Shown: piece by piece, positions 1 to 10,469 of the stretch | Layout of the letters: the number at the start of each line of letters is the position of its first letter | Numbering within the stretch: position 1 is the first letter of the stretch | Assembly: GCA_036245805.1 (NCBI GenBank) | Contig: BTRK01000005.1 | Span: 2,356,001-2,420,000, forward strand | DNA length: 64,000 nucleotides | Source of the DNA: Pristionchus mayeri | Taxonomy: Eukaryota > Nematoda > Chromadorea > Rhabditida > Neodiplogasteridae | Direction: 5' to 3' | The notes under the pieces: generated by a model | Databases searched by the model: none | What the model was told of the DNA's origin: nothing | Seen by the model: the letters and a program-made list of their open reading frames with translations, nothing else | Position numbers and translations under genes: made by a program

Positions 1-5
1 TCGAC

Positions 6-371
6 TTAAAGAAGGAGTAACACGAGAAATAGATTGTACATGTGGAATAGTGGTTGTCGTAGAGGACAGAAATCCAATGAGAAATCACTTTATCCGAAGT
101 GACACAGATGACCCTATCTCGAGATATGAGAATGAGAAGATCGGGCCTCAGCGCAGGCGAAGCGCGCGTATTTGAAATGAATGAGAAAAACAGCAACAAC
201 GAATGCGCCTAGCTGGATTCGAACCCACGTAGATTGCGATTGCCGCGCAGGAGTTACCCACTGCGCTATGATCACCGTTGGTTTGGGCTGAGGTGAAACA
301 TTCTAACTACCTAACACGCTACATTCAGAATACATTACCTCCTCATCTCTTATTCGTGTTACACCTTCTTT
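6..371. mobile_element. TTAAAG-ended inverted-repeat element T1
   Basis: The left end TTAAAGAAGGAGTAACACGA is matched by its reverse complement near 345-371, giving an element of about 366 bp with terminal inverted repeats of roughly 25 bp. A tRNA-like sequence lies in the middle on the minus strand. It has the same design as the two elements at 1118-1484 and 1482-1853. No coding frame is visible, so it is non-autonomous. The superfamily is not certain. Confidence 0.7.
206..276 (-). tRNA. tRNA-like sequence inside element T1, probably pseudo
   Basis: On the minus strand an A-box-like TAGCGCAGTGG (258-268) is followed 34 bases later by a perfect B-box GGTTCGAATCC (214-224). A T-run suitable for Pol III termination follows at about 186-190. 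The anticodon arm does not fold cleanly: the best loop gives GCA, but the base before it is G instead of U. It is more likely a tRNA-derived module of the transposon than a working tRNA. Confidence 0.45.
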
Positions 372-807
372 AAGGATAGAAATGTAGAGCATGATGAGCT
401 AAACATTTCATCTGATGAAAGTGAGTATCTATCTTTTCGTTGAAGCGCGCTACAGATCCTGGAAGTTAGTGGAAGTTGGTGTTTAAGTTTAAAAACTTAA
501 ACATGATAACCCAAAACGTTTTTCCGATTTCCAAAGATACGTCACTTTTGGTCTGCACGACCGCCCTGCACCATGATGAAGACCATGAATGATTGGGTCT
601 AGATAAGGTTGTAGAGAATGTTCTCAGCTTTCATTCGAAGCAAAGAACGACCTTCTATCTCTATTTTAAACGAAGTTATGATAATTTAAGTGGTCCCGAT
701 TTGACAGTCGAAAAGTGATAGTACCAAGTGTGGCCTTCTGAATCTCGAAGATGACGACCGATATCAAAATTCAGACGACGCAGTTTGAAAGAGCATCATT
801 TGAAATA
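372..807. repeat. Interspersed repeat and intronic sequence
   Basis: The stretch at about 385-480 (attttcatctgatgaaagt, then a tail with gaagcgcgctacag) is related to the centre of the foldback at 22671-24676, around 23537-23600 and 23745-23800. The rest, to 807, shows no coding frame or RNA signature. It probably lies in the intron upstream of the ABC-transporter exon at 2936. Confidence 0.4.
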
Positions 808-1117
808 CTTATGAGAGACTTTTTCAGTCAGTGAACATATGCTTGGCATTAGGCCAAAAATCGAATTCCTCCTAAATGTGCCCACATGTAGTACTCGGTG
901 AGTGTAGCGCAATGGTGACATATTTAGTGATCTAGGTCAAGCGCTGAGAAATTCATCGAACTTTCTCTGAAGGATTACGGTATTCATTTTTTTCTCTTTC
1001 GCTCTCGCTTAGAACGGCGCATATCTAGAAAGACTCGCCGTACTCTGCTCATTATCTGACACAAGTTTTATCTCAATTGAATTGAATTCCATCGACGGCA
1101 AAAAATTAAAATTTGAA

Positions 1118-1484
1118 TTTAAAGGAGGACTCTCGGCAAAGTAGCCACATCGATAGAACAAGTGTGATGGAGCTAATTATCATAGCGCGAGCTAGGGCGT
1201 TGTCAACCATCGGTTGGATAGCGCAGTGGTAGAACAGCCGTCACGTGATCGGACGGTTGCGGGTTCGATTCCCGCCTGCAGTTTTTTGGCAGCTTCTAAA
1301 GATATTTGAATTCGCGCACTTCCCTGTCCCATAAGCGTCCATAGCACTCAGCCAACTTATCATAACTCTGTTGAGAGTAGAGATATTAATGTAACTTTTT
1401 GGGAGCCTATAGTCGTTAAGCGGATCTAGGTCATGGTTATGAAAGGGTCCAAAGTTGGACTTTGCCTACACTCCTCCTTTAAAG
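1118..1484. mobile_element. TTTAAAGGAGGA-ended element T2 with tRNA-like core
   Basis: The ends TTAAAGGAGGACTCTCGGCA and the inverted copy ending ACTCCTCCTTTAA form terminal repeats. The right half (about 1320-1484) resembles the MITE at 18402-18657: both carry a CTCTGTT...GAGATAT.AATGT block and a TTATGA/ATATGA segment before the end. T2 looks like that MITE family with a tRNA-like gene added. Confidence 0.65.
1212..1281 (+). tRNA. tRNA-like sequence inside element T2, probably pseudo
   Basis: A-box TAGCGCAGTGG lies at 1219-1229 and B-box GGTTCGATTCC at 1262-1272. A six-T Pol III terminator follows at 1282-1287. The T arm pairs well (GCGGG with CCCGC). The D stem does not pair, and the anticodon region would have a nine-base loop, so a functional tRNA is unlikely. 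Confidence 0.45.
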
Positions 1485-1853
1485 AAGGGCTGCCAGCAAA
1501 GTTGAAATTTTGACGCTTTCATAACCATGACCGACCTTTGTACAACCATAAGAGATTCTGAAAATTTCAAATGCATATCTCTATTTTGAACCGAGTTATC
1601 ATTCGTTGGCAGAATGCCAAGGAGGGCTTGAAGGGAAGGGACGTGCGGGAATTCAAATATCTAGAAGATTTTTCAAAAACTGGTGGGATTCGAACCCGCA
1701 ACCTTCCGATTACGCGGCGACTGCTCTACCACTGAGCTATGCGATTGACCTTTTCCTATCCTCTTAGCTTGCGCTATGATCGTTGAATGATTGTCTAGGT
1801 CATGGTTATGAAAGCGTCAAAAATTTAACTTTGCTGACACTCCTTCTTTAAAT
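1482..1853. mobile_element. TTTAAAGAAGG-ended element T3 with tRNA-like core
   Basis: The first ~60 bases (TTTAAAGAAGG to CATAACCATGACC) are repeated in reverse complement at about 1797-1853. The element is about 370 bp, abuts T2 directly and contains a minus-strand tRNA-like sequence. No ORF is present. Confidence 0.7.
1680..1752 (-). tRNA. tRNA-like sequence inside element T3
   Basis: This is the best preserved of the three tRNA-like cores. On the minus strand it has TAGCTCAGTGG (1729-1739) with a pairing D stem (GCTC/GAGC), a perfect B-box GGTTCGAATCC (1686-1696) and a T-run after the 3' end. The anticodon stem is imperfect and U33 is absent, so a pseudo-tRNA is more likely than a working gene. 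Confidence 0.5.
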
Positions 1854-2935
1854 TTTAGCTCGTTCAGATGGGTGGGTAGATACGTTTTTTATTCCTTTCG
1901 TTTGTACTGCCGGCTGATAGCTATCTATTAAAAATTTTCAAGAAAAATAAAAAATACACTTTTTGAGAAAAGGGCAAAAATGTAGAAAAAAGTCAGTTCA
2001 TGATCATGCCACTGGCCTACCGTACCCCAAGCGAACCCGAGGAAAATTGTTCTAAAGGTATCCTACACGCAGTACTCGATGTGGGAATACCTGCAGCGTC
2101 AATGGAATTTCGATAGGCATCCGCGCGCGCGAGAACGCTGATGCTAAAAACCTACCGTATTTTTTCGATAATATTCATCATTCACGCGCTGGAGCGCGCA
2201 GATGCGTATCGAAATTTTACTGGTGGTGGTAGATTACCCTCGTCGAGTACTGCGTGTAGGACAATTCTAGAACGATTTTCCTCCCATTCGATTGGGGTAC
2301 GGTAGGCCACTGACCTTATCATGAACTAACTTTTTTCTATATTTTTGCCCTTTTCTCAAAAAGTGTATTTTTTATTTTTCTTGAAAATTTTTAATAGATA
2401 GCTATCAGCCCGCAGTACAAACCAAAGGAATAAAAAACGTATCTACCCACCCTTCTGAACGAGCTAAAATTTAAATTCAAATTTTAATTTTTTGCCGTCG
2501 ATGGATTTTAATCCAATTGAGATGAAACTTGGGTCAGATAATGAGCAGAGTACGGCGAATCTTTCTAGATATGCGCCTTTCTAAGCGAGAGCGAAAGAGA
2601 AAAAAATTAATACCGTAATCCTTCGGAGAAAGTTCGATGAATTTCTCAGCGCTTGACCTAGATCACTAAATATGCCACAACTGCGCTACACTAACCGAGT
2701 ACTACATGTGGACACATGTAGGTGGTATTCGATTTTTGGCCTAATGCCAAGGGTCTTCACAAATATGTTCACTGAGTCAAAAAGTCTCTCTTATAAGTGA
2801 ATTTGTTGCCAGATAGAACACATTTTTTTCCTACCGCCGCCCACCCTCCTCAAATGGTCGATTCTCTCGCGATTCCTCTCATAAAATAAATTTAAAATTA
2901 ATTTTCAAAAATATTATATAAAAATACATCTTCAG

Positions 2936-5900
2936 GACATCTCCTTTACTGCCGAGCCTGGAGAGGTCGTCGCGCTTGTCGGTAAGCCTAAAACTTGTTT
3001 AACCAAAATGTTTCGTATATTCAAAATGTTTCGTATAGATTCTGGTCCTCAACGCTAGTCGCGAGCGGTGGGGTGCGCACTCCGTCCCCCCGTCTCCCTC
3101 TCCCTCGGCCAGTCTCCCTCTCCCAGCAGCTTTGGCAAGCGGGAGTTGTAAGCCACCTCGATGGGTCGTCCATTCTACGTCGGCACGCTGAACACCCGGA
3201 CACTCGCGCCACGAGAGAAGCTTCAAGAGATCGAGCTTGCCCTCTCCCAGATCAAGTGGGACGTTGTTGCTGTGCAGGAAGCGAGGATTGTGGGTTGTGC
3301 CTCCTTCAATCTTACGTCTTCAGGCATAGTCCTATTCCACTCGGGAGGTTCCGCCGCCCACCATGGTGTGGCATTCCTCATCCGTGCCCACCTCGCAAGA
3401 GAAGCTGTGTTCCAAGGCCTCTCCGATCGACTCGCCACTCTGCTCCTTACCAACCATCGTCTCTTCCTCGTCTGCGCGTATGCGCCAACATCAGCCTACG
3501 ATGATACGGGCTACGATGACTTCATGGACAAGGTCGAGACCGCTCTGCAGAGTGCGCCAAGAGGATACATGCCAGTCCTGGTCGGGGATATGAACTGTCG
3601 AGTTGCACGCGAGCCAGGCAATGAAAGATTTGTCGGCAAGTACGCATCTCCGACCCCGAACTCACGTGGGCGGACCTTCACAGAAGTTTGCGTGAGAAAC
3701 CGGCTGCGCATCCAAAACACATTTCCCGAGAGAAGACACGGCAGGATATGGACCTGGCGGTCACCAAACGGCTCAACTTTTCACCAGATGAACTTCGTTG
3801 CAACGCCTGTATCGGCGAGAGTTGTCAACTGTGGTGTTGTTGGTCGCTTTGAGTTTGACTCCGATCATCGCCTTGTCCGACTGTGCCTCTCCCTCCCCAA
3901 CAAGATGCGGAAGCAACGATGCAAGAAGCGGTTGGAATTCGATAATACCGCCTTCACTGCAAATGCAAATCTCCTTGCTTCCCTGCCCCTTGCCCGTCCA
4001 ACCTCAGCCATTGACGCCTATCACAAGATTCAAGCGTTTATGAAGACTGCGGCAAGCAACTGTTGGCGAGATCGGCACTCCCCTCCATGGATATCTCGCG
4101 AAACCCGAAATCTTCTGGCCCAGCGACACCTTCTCCGATCCAATCCGCAATCCAACGTAGCCCACTCCGTCACATGCCGAGCTGCCCGAATGAGTCTCTC
4201 GAACGACATCAGAAGGAGAAAAGAATCACAAGCAAGGCAAGCTGCAATAATGGGTAGAAGCATTGTCAAGTCAATGCACAACTTGCAATCATCCCGAAAG
4301 AGACTACTAGTCCCTGACGCAGTTACTGGTGCTCTCTCACAAGAAGCAACAAAGCTCGCCGTCCGTACTTTCTTCGAGGAACTCTACAATGCTACAGTTG
4401 AAATGCCACTGACGATCCCTCCTCATTCGCCTTTCCCTCTTCCACCCTTCCAAATCGATGAGACAGGAGATGCGCTTTCTCGCCTCAAATGCGGACATTC
4501 GCCCGGTTCCGATTCAATTCTGCCCGATATGCTGTACCTCTCTCGAGATCACCTCGCCCCAGTGCTCGCGGACTTGCTCAACCACCTAACAGCCGGTGAC
4601 TCAGTGCCCCAAGATTTAGTCGATGCTGTCGTGTCTCTTATCCACAAGAAAGGTGACCCTACAAACATCAGCAACTTCAGACCTATCTCGCTGCTTACCG
4701 TAACCCTGAAGGCTGCAACCCGTGTGATCTTGAGAAGAATGGAGAAATCGCTTGAAGAGACTGAGTCCTCCACCCAGACTGGCTTTCGGAAAGGGCGCAG
4801 TACCCTCAATAACCTACACGCTGTAAAGCAAGTAGCAGAGCGTGCCCACGAATACGGTATTCCGTTGTATCTCGGTTTCGTGGACTTCTGTAAGGCATTC
4901 GATTGTGTGGAGTGGAGTGCGGTATGGCAATCCCTATGGATATCTGGGGTCCATCCTACCCTCATCCACCTCCTCCGCCGCCTCCACGAGTCCTCGACAA
5001 CCCTCATCCGAGTCAACGAGGATCTCGTCCCAGTCAGAATCAGAAGAGGAGTTCGTCAAGGCGACACCCTTTCCCCTCGCTTGTTCAACGTAGTCCTTCG
5101 CTCAGCAATGAATGACATCGATTGGGAGAATGATGGACTCAAGATTGATGGGAGAAACCTAAGCCACCTTGAGTACGCGGATGACATCGTCCTAATTGCA
5201 AAATCAAGGCCTGAACTGAAGCGAATGTTGAGGAAGCTAATGGAGGCATGCTCACGCGTCGGTCTAGAAGTAAATGCTTCCAAAACCGTTCTTCTCACAT
5301 CGTGTAGCACCACTCGAGCACCCATTACAATCGACAATCTGACATTCAACTTTGTCTCTTCCACTACATATCTTGGTGGGAGAATCTCGCTCCCCCTCGA
5401 TCACTCGGATGAAATTGAGCACCGGATACGCCTGGGATGGCTCGCTTGGTCCAAGCTCTCTACTCTGCTCTCTTCTCGCCTGCTTCCTATGAAGACTAAG
5501 AGGAGACTCTTCGAAAGTTGTATCTCTTCAACAGTGCTTTACGGGTCAGAAGTCTGGGCGCTGCGAGCCAGTGAAAAGGAACGGCTTAGTGTGACTCAAA
5601 GAAAAATGGAGCGAAAAATGTTGGGCATAACACTGATGGATCGATGGAGAAACGAGAACGTGCGCAATGCGACGAAAGTGCGGGATTGGAACAAAGAAGC
5701 GCTGAAAAAGAAAGCTCAGTGGGCGTTGAAGATTAGGAGAATGGAGCTAGATGAGTGGACCAGAGCGACTACGGTATGGATCCCCTACAACAGGAGCCGT
5801 CCCCAGGGTCAGCCGAGAACGCGTTGGCGAGATGACCTCAGAAGAACAATTGGCCCCCACTGGTGGTCTGCAACGACCGACGAATTCCGACCTATCCTCA

Positions 5901-8900
5901 CCTAGCGTTAACGCTTGAAGTGATAAATATTGATTGATTGATTCGTATATGCAAATGATGCACTAAATAAACCGTTAGGACATGTTCATAGAGTTGGAAA
6001 TGCTAGTAATTCTCTCTTTTCCACAGTATCTCGCCACTAGATCGGCTCAGATCCTGTGCAGAATGATGAGACGATCACCCGAATTAAGAATTTTTCAAGT
6101 TATCAGCTATTGTAAATGCTTCACTAAGGTCCCTCCGGATCCGGAAAGTCTTCGTGCATTGCGATGCTGGAGCATTTCTACGAGCCCACTTCCGGAGAGG
6201 TTAATATTTTAAAGAAAATTGAATGCGCTTTACGAACAAAATTTAACGATTATGTTTCACTTATTATACAAATCAGATATCGGTGAATGCCAATCGCATT
6301 GGCTTTGGAGGTGTTCAAAGCAATATCATAATCAATTAATTTTCTCATTACAAGTACAGATGTTAATTTCAAGGTGCTCATTGACGGAATTCCCGTTCGC
6401 GAGTACGACCACAAGTTCCTTCACAACAAGGTGATGAACCTCATAATTTTCAAAAAAACAAAATCAGCCAGAAAGAGAACAAATTCCACCCAGGAAGATT
6501 AACCTCATCAAACAAGATACTCGAGACAGGATTGATAATATTTAGGTCGCGCTGGTCGGACAGGAACCCGTTCTGTACGCAAGATCGGTCACTGAGAACA
6601 TCGGCTACGGTAAGAATTGATTTCACACTGAATTTTTTCAGAGAGTCATAGCTCCAGAATAAATCACTATATTGATTATGAGCGCCCTCTCGCCAGATGG
6701 AGATCATGCAAAATGGAGATTGCTTATCAAGCTATCCCTACCCTGATAATTCGCTTTTTGCATCGCATTTTTAATGAAAACTGATAACACATAATAGTAG
6801 TATCATGAAAACCATGCAGGAATGGACCACTTCGACGACGACATGGTCCAGTCTGCGGCTAAGATGTCGAATGCGCACAACTTCATCATGGACACCACGG
6901 ACGGATATCTGACCGATGTGGGAGAGAAGGGATCACAGATGTCTGGTAAGGAAACCTTACTAAGATTGAGAACAATTTATTGTTAGATTTTTTTTTCGAC
7001 GGCAATCTCAAACTCCACTGAACTGTATGTCCACTGACTTCTTTCAGAAGATGGCGAAGCATATTAGTGATGTCACAGAAATGTGTGCATTGATAATGCT
7101 TTTGAAAAGTCTTTGGCAATTACATATCATTATATTACATGTCATATCATTCATATATCGTATCATATGTCATACAGGGTGCGCCAAAATTACCGAGACT
7201 GATTTCATTATTATGTGGCCCGGTCGCCCAATCGATATGCGCGTCCCCTATAGCATTATCATGGCGAGTGACCATTGGAATCTCTCTATTCAAGGTCTCG
7301 TGTAAGTTAGTCAGGTATTCTAGGAATGACGATGTCTAGTATTTCCCAACCCTCATTCTCAGTCACAAGTAGGTGTCACAAGTCGGTGACATCGACGCTC
7401 ATCGACTCGGCGTTGACTAATCGACTGCTTCCGATATCGTTATAATATACCAGCAGCTTGGTGCTGATCAGGACTGCCCGGACATAGAGAGATCTGGGTC
7501 TGTTTCCACCACAAGGAACCGAGAACGCATCCGAAAGATGGTGCTTCGAAACCGTACTCATGTGGTCAAGAGTATTGATATCTCGAGCACTTCCGTTTCT
7601 GGTCTTCTCAAGTCCCGGGTGACTCTTCGTCCTCACAAGTACATTAAGTTGCTCGGACTATGTGAGCGTCAGATTAAGCGTAGCAGAGAAAGGAACCGTA
7701 AACTGTTGTTGCAATTTGCCAGGTCCGCGCATTTCAGTACGTTGCTCAGCGATGTAAACATCTTAACAGTCGAAAGCATGTTAAATATCCAAACCAGCAT
7801 AATCACTGCCTCTGATCCTGAAGTATCTAAAAATTGTTGTGGATTCGTTGGTTATATCAGTCATCCCCTCTACATCAGGGTTAGGGCTGCAATTTGCCCA
7901 ACAGGCAAGTTCCCTCTCTTTTTTGTCACTCCGTGAGCCAAGAACAATAATGAGTATTACATGATGTACATCCTGGTAGACGCGCTAACACCACGAACTC
8001 AATCCAACTTGGACTAGGAACACTGGTCGTTTCAGCAACAATCAGCTCCATTCAGAAGGCAAATCCGTTGCCGGACACCCATGCACCCGACTAAACCACT
8101 CTGACTGGCTGGCCCCAGTATTCCTCCGATCTCAACGCCTCGACTTTAGTATTTGGGGGTGTGGTAGTCCAAGATGTCATCTAGCAAGAACTCGACACTA
8201 ATCTCCCACAAGGCTGCCCTTCTCAAAGCATGAGTCGAAATCGATGAAAATTTCATGCGGGAATCGATAGGTGGATCTGAGAAGACACCCAAGACCTGTC
8301 TCAGAGCAAATGGAGGCCCCATCAAATGTAGATAGTATGTTATTATTACCCATGTGGCTGGTAAACTATGCCATAAACGATATCCCTCAAGTTCAATTCT
8401 CAAGGTGAGATTCATTTGAAAACAACAGTCTCGGTAATTTTGGCGCACCCTGTATATCGTCTTTGTAGATTACATATCCTATCACTGAAATATTTTTTTC
8501 ACAGGTGGACAGAAGCAGCGTATCGCCATCGCTCGTGCGCTCGTGCGCGACCCCGTCGTGCTCCTGCTCGACGAGGCCACGTCCGCCCTCGATTCAGAAT
8601 CCGAACATCAGGTTTTGAATTTTTGAATCGCGCGCCAAAAAAATGCAAAATTAGATCCCCTGGCAAATTTTGAACTAGAGCTGTGAAAGTTCAGAAAATC
8701 AGGCGCGAATTCAAATTTTCGAATTTTCCAGGTGCAAGAGGCGATCCAGAAGAATCTGAAGGGCAGAACCGTCATTCTCATCGCGCATCGACTGTCGACT
8801 GTGGAGAGCGCGGATAAGATCATCGTCATCAACAAGGTTTGCGAGAGGGAGTTGCGTGTAGATGAGTGATACGGTACATTCACTGATAAGGTTTCTTAAA

Positions 8901-9656
8901 GAGCTGTTTGAATTTCCCGCCGAAACCGGATTCAAATCTTTGATGTGCAGGGTCGCGTCGAGCAGCAGGGTACGCACGCGCAACTGCTCGCCCAGGAGGG
9001 CACCTACCAGCAGCTCGTGCAGAGACAGATGATGGGTGAGTGAATGTACAGTATCTGACAATATCATGAGTAAGTAGTGCATTCATCCTCCTACATATTG
9101 GAAGATGGAACAAGTCTCTAGCTTGATTTTCAATGAAGATATGAGCATTTGAACAACATTCTAATAATTTTTTCCGATAGTGTATAGTAGGGATCATACG
9201 ATTCATGCATGAAACGAACGCGCAAAGATCATAGTTGCTAACACAAACTGTCTAGGTGGTGACTCCCTGGATCTCTCTCCTCCTCATCCTCCTTCATCCG
9301 CCGTCTCTGGCGCCCCTCGAAGTGTCACCGGAGGATCGTCCGTTGGAGGCAGACGGACCACAATCAGGTATCTACTAACGAGGGCTTCGCAACTTCGACA
9401 GAAATTACTCTCTTCATTATCTCCCCCGTTTATCCTGTGAAAGAGCGTTCAGATTGAGTCATTTCTTGACCATGAATCCATAACTGGGATAGCAAATTAT
9501 TTAATAATTTGAACAGAAAAATACCTATTTTCGCAACTTTCCGGACTCTTGGCAATGCTGATTTTGGCTAAACACTCGATTTTCAGAAACTCTCCCTCCA
9601 CCTCCCTCGCCCCCCAATCCTTCCTCGGCACCTCCTTCGCCGGATCCTACCTGTGA
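2936..9656 (+). CDS. TAPL/ABCB9-type half ABC transporter (haf-4/haf-9-like), C-terminal exons
   Basis: Ten exons encode one complete ABC ATPase domain and a short tail: 2936-2981, 6129-6199, 6374-6430, 6546-6609, 6820-6945, 8505-8611, 8732-8836, 8951-9035, 9256-9367 and 9587-9656 (TGA). Phases match at every junction. Walker A (GPSGSGKSS) is formed across 2981/6129. The Q-loop [16 protein letters not shown] lies in the fourth exon, the signature [14 protein letters not shown] spans 6945/8505, and Walker [14 protein letters not shown] and the H-loop [13 protein letters not shown] follow. The wording is closest to vertebrate TAPL/ABCB9 and nematode HAF-4/HAF-9, half transporters that dimerise and move peptides across lysosome-related or gut-granule membranes. 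The transmembrane exons lie upstream, outside the window. The tail is Ser/Pro/Gly-rich. The host frame looks intact despite about 6 kb of intronic insertions. Confidence 0.92.
3040..5945 (+). mobile_element. RTE-clade non-LTR retrotransposon (copy 1)
   Basis: This insertion lies in the ABC-transporter intron between 2981 and 6129, in the same orientation. It carries one long ORF (3161-5905) and ends in a short TGATTGATTGATT tract at about 5929-5941, a typical RTE 3' end. The flanks TTCGTATATTCAAA (before) and TTCGTATATGCAAA (after) look like an imperfect target duplication; the exact 5' boundary is uncertain. Confidence 0.8.
3161..5905 (+). CDS. RTE-type endonuclease/reverse transcriptase polyprotein
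   Basis: An uninterrupted 914-residue frame. Residues about 1-250 are an apurinic-type endonuclease: it starts with GTLNTRTL, then has [15 protein letters not shown] and ends with a SDHRLV catalytic motif. Residues about 430-720 are the reverse transcriptase with [37 protein letters not shown] and the catalytic YADDIVLIA. The C-terminal part has YGSEVWALR, as in RTE/BovB-like elements. The protein nicks target DNA and copies the element RNA there. No ORF1 is seen, as is usual for RTE. Because the frame is complete, this copy is young and could be active. The start chosen is the ATG just before the conserved endonuclease start. Confidence 0.9.
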   Translation: MGRPFYVGTLNTRTLAPREKLQEIELALSQIKWDVVAVQEARIVGCASFNLTSSGIVLFHSGGSAAHHGVAFLIRAHLAREAVFQGLSDRLATLLLTNHRLFLVCAYAPTSAYDDTGYDDFMDKVETALQSAPRGYMPVLVGDMNCRVAREPGNERFVGKYASPTPNSRGRTFTEVCVRNRLRIQNTFPERRHGRIWTWRSPNGSTFHQMNFVATPVSARVVNCGVVGRFEFDSDHRLVRLCLSLPNKMRKQRCKKRLEFDNTAFTANANLLASLPLARPTSAIDAYHKIQAFMKTAASNCWRDRHSPPWISRETRNLLAQRHLLRSNPQSNVAHSVTCRAARMSLSNDIRRRKESQARQAAIMGRSIVKSMHNLQSSRKRLLVPDAVTGALSQEATKLAVRTFFEELYNATVEMPLTIPPHSPFPLPPFQIDETGDALSRLKCGHSPGSDSILPDMLYLSRDHLAPVLADLLNHLTAGDSVPQDLVDAVVSLIHKKGDPTNISNFRPISLLTVTLKAATRVILRRMEKSLEETESSTQTGFRKGRSTLNNLHAVKQVAERAHEYGIPLYLGFVDFCKAFDCVEWSAVWQSLWISGVHPTLIHLLRRLHESSTTLIRVNEDLVPVRIRRGVRQGDTLSPRLFNVVLRSAMNDIDWENDGLKIDGRNLSHLEYADDIVLIAKSRPELKRMLRKLMEACSRVGLEVNASKTVLLTSCSTTRAPITIDNLTFNFVSSTTYLGGRISLPLDHSDEIEHRIRLGWLAWSKLSTLLSSRLLPMKTKRRLFESCISSTVLYGSEVWALRASEKERLSVTQRKMERKMLGITLMDRWRNENVRNATKVRDWNKEALKKKAQWALKIRRMELDEWTRATTVWIPYNRSRPQGQPRTRWRDDLRRTIGPHWWSATTDEFRPILT
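7175..8452 (+). mobile_element. Degenerate Tc1/mariner-like element
   Basis: Terminal inverted repeats CAGGGTGCGCCAAAATTACC and its exact complement at 8433-8452 are flanked by a TA target duplication (7173-7174 and 8453-8454). The length of 1278 bp is normal for a mariner-type element. It lies in the ABC-transporter intron 6946-8504. The transposase is broken by stops and frameshifts. Confidence 0.88.
7538..8160 (+). pseudogene. Transposase pseudogene of the 7175-8452 element
   Basis: Broken frames retain the helix-turn-helix region of a Tc1/mariner transposase ([20 protein letters not shown], then [14 protein letters not shown]) and a later fragment with [24 protein letters not shown] and a final IWG-like segment. 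Stop codons and frame changes separate these pieces. This family is distinct from the mariner copies at 25138 and 31234. Confidence 0.75.
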
Positions 9657-10469
9657 AGAGATTACTCGACCGCTTCTCGAAGACCCTCTTCCACATTCGC
9701 TTCTACTGCTTCTGAAGGGAGCAGCACTAGCGCCCTTGATCTTTATCGATTCTAAGCATCCCTCATGTCTATCTGTTGTTTTCTGTAATTCTTCAGCCTT
9801 CTCTCATCAGGTCTCCTAGCCGGTCACCTCTAATAACTATTCTAATAACGAATCTAGTCTGATGAGTTTGCTAGTAATTTGTTGTGTTGACGCATGCATC
9901 TTTATCGTGTTGGATTAATTATGAAGAAAAAATTAACTTTTTTAAAAAGTTGAACAGTTCAAGTCGCTTTCCTGACACGCCTTCTTCAATGAGAAATATC
10001 AATTTTTCTAGAAAGATGAGGTATCGTAATTAATTAATTAATCAATTGATTAATTAATTAATCAATTAATTTAATTGCTTGAAAGTCGAGGGGTGAGTGA
10101 GAACGGGTGATGAAAAGAATCGACGATCGTTGATCTTTGATCTTAGTGATATCGGTGTGTTCCTCTTTGTTTGTTACAGCTTACACAACAAGGGTACATC
10201 ACTCAAGATTTATCTCGTATATTCTTGATGGGTCAATCTTCGTAAACCATCCTTTGTTGAGCTTCACTACGCTCTGTTGGAATCTGCAAGTTTCAAAGAT
10301 CATCCTTCTTCTCCAGTCTACACATTCTGAGTAGATCATAATTAAGTGTTTCATAGTAAGGACACAATAATTACAATAGTGTCACAGTAATAGTTGCATT
10401 CAGTGTAGTGTATTCATCCTACCGAATTGGAAAACATTTTTTCTAGCAAACATTTCGAACGGAGTAACA
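9657..10469. other. Convergent intergenic region
   Basis: This holds the 3' flanks of the ABC transporter (+) and the membrane-protein gene (-). A TTAATTAA/TTGATTAA tract of about 50 bp lies at 10027-10076. GATCTTTGATCTT near 10130-10145 is the same motif that recurs in the introns of the next gene. No convincing ORF was seen. Confidence 0.6.

Larger units (their letters stand above)
808..2806. mobile_element. Large foldback element, interrupted by T2 and T3
   Basis: The segment 808-1117 is repeated in reverse complement at about 2463-2806, and 1854-2040 in reverse complement at about 2285-2462. The centre lies near 2150, in a GCGCGC-rich hairpin tip. Removing 1118-1853 leaves a nearly uninterrupted palindrome of about 1.26 kb. 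The two smaller elements therefore inserted into one arm afterwards. No ORF is seen. Confidence 0.75.

Noticed and set aside
206..1752. Three functional tRNA genes
   Set aside because: A and B boxes are good, but the anticodon arms are irregular and U33 is missing, and each lies inside a transposon; treated as tRNA-like.
2995..3504. Plus-strand 169-codon frame overlapping the LINE start
   Set aside because: It overlaps the endonuclease frame of the RTE element in another phase and has no domain; it is a shadow of that ORF.
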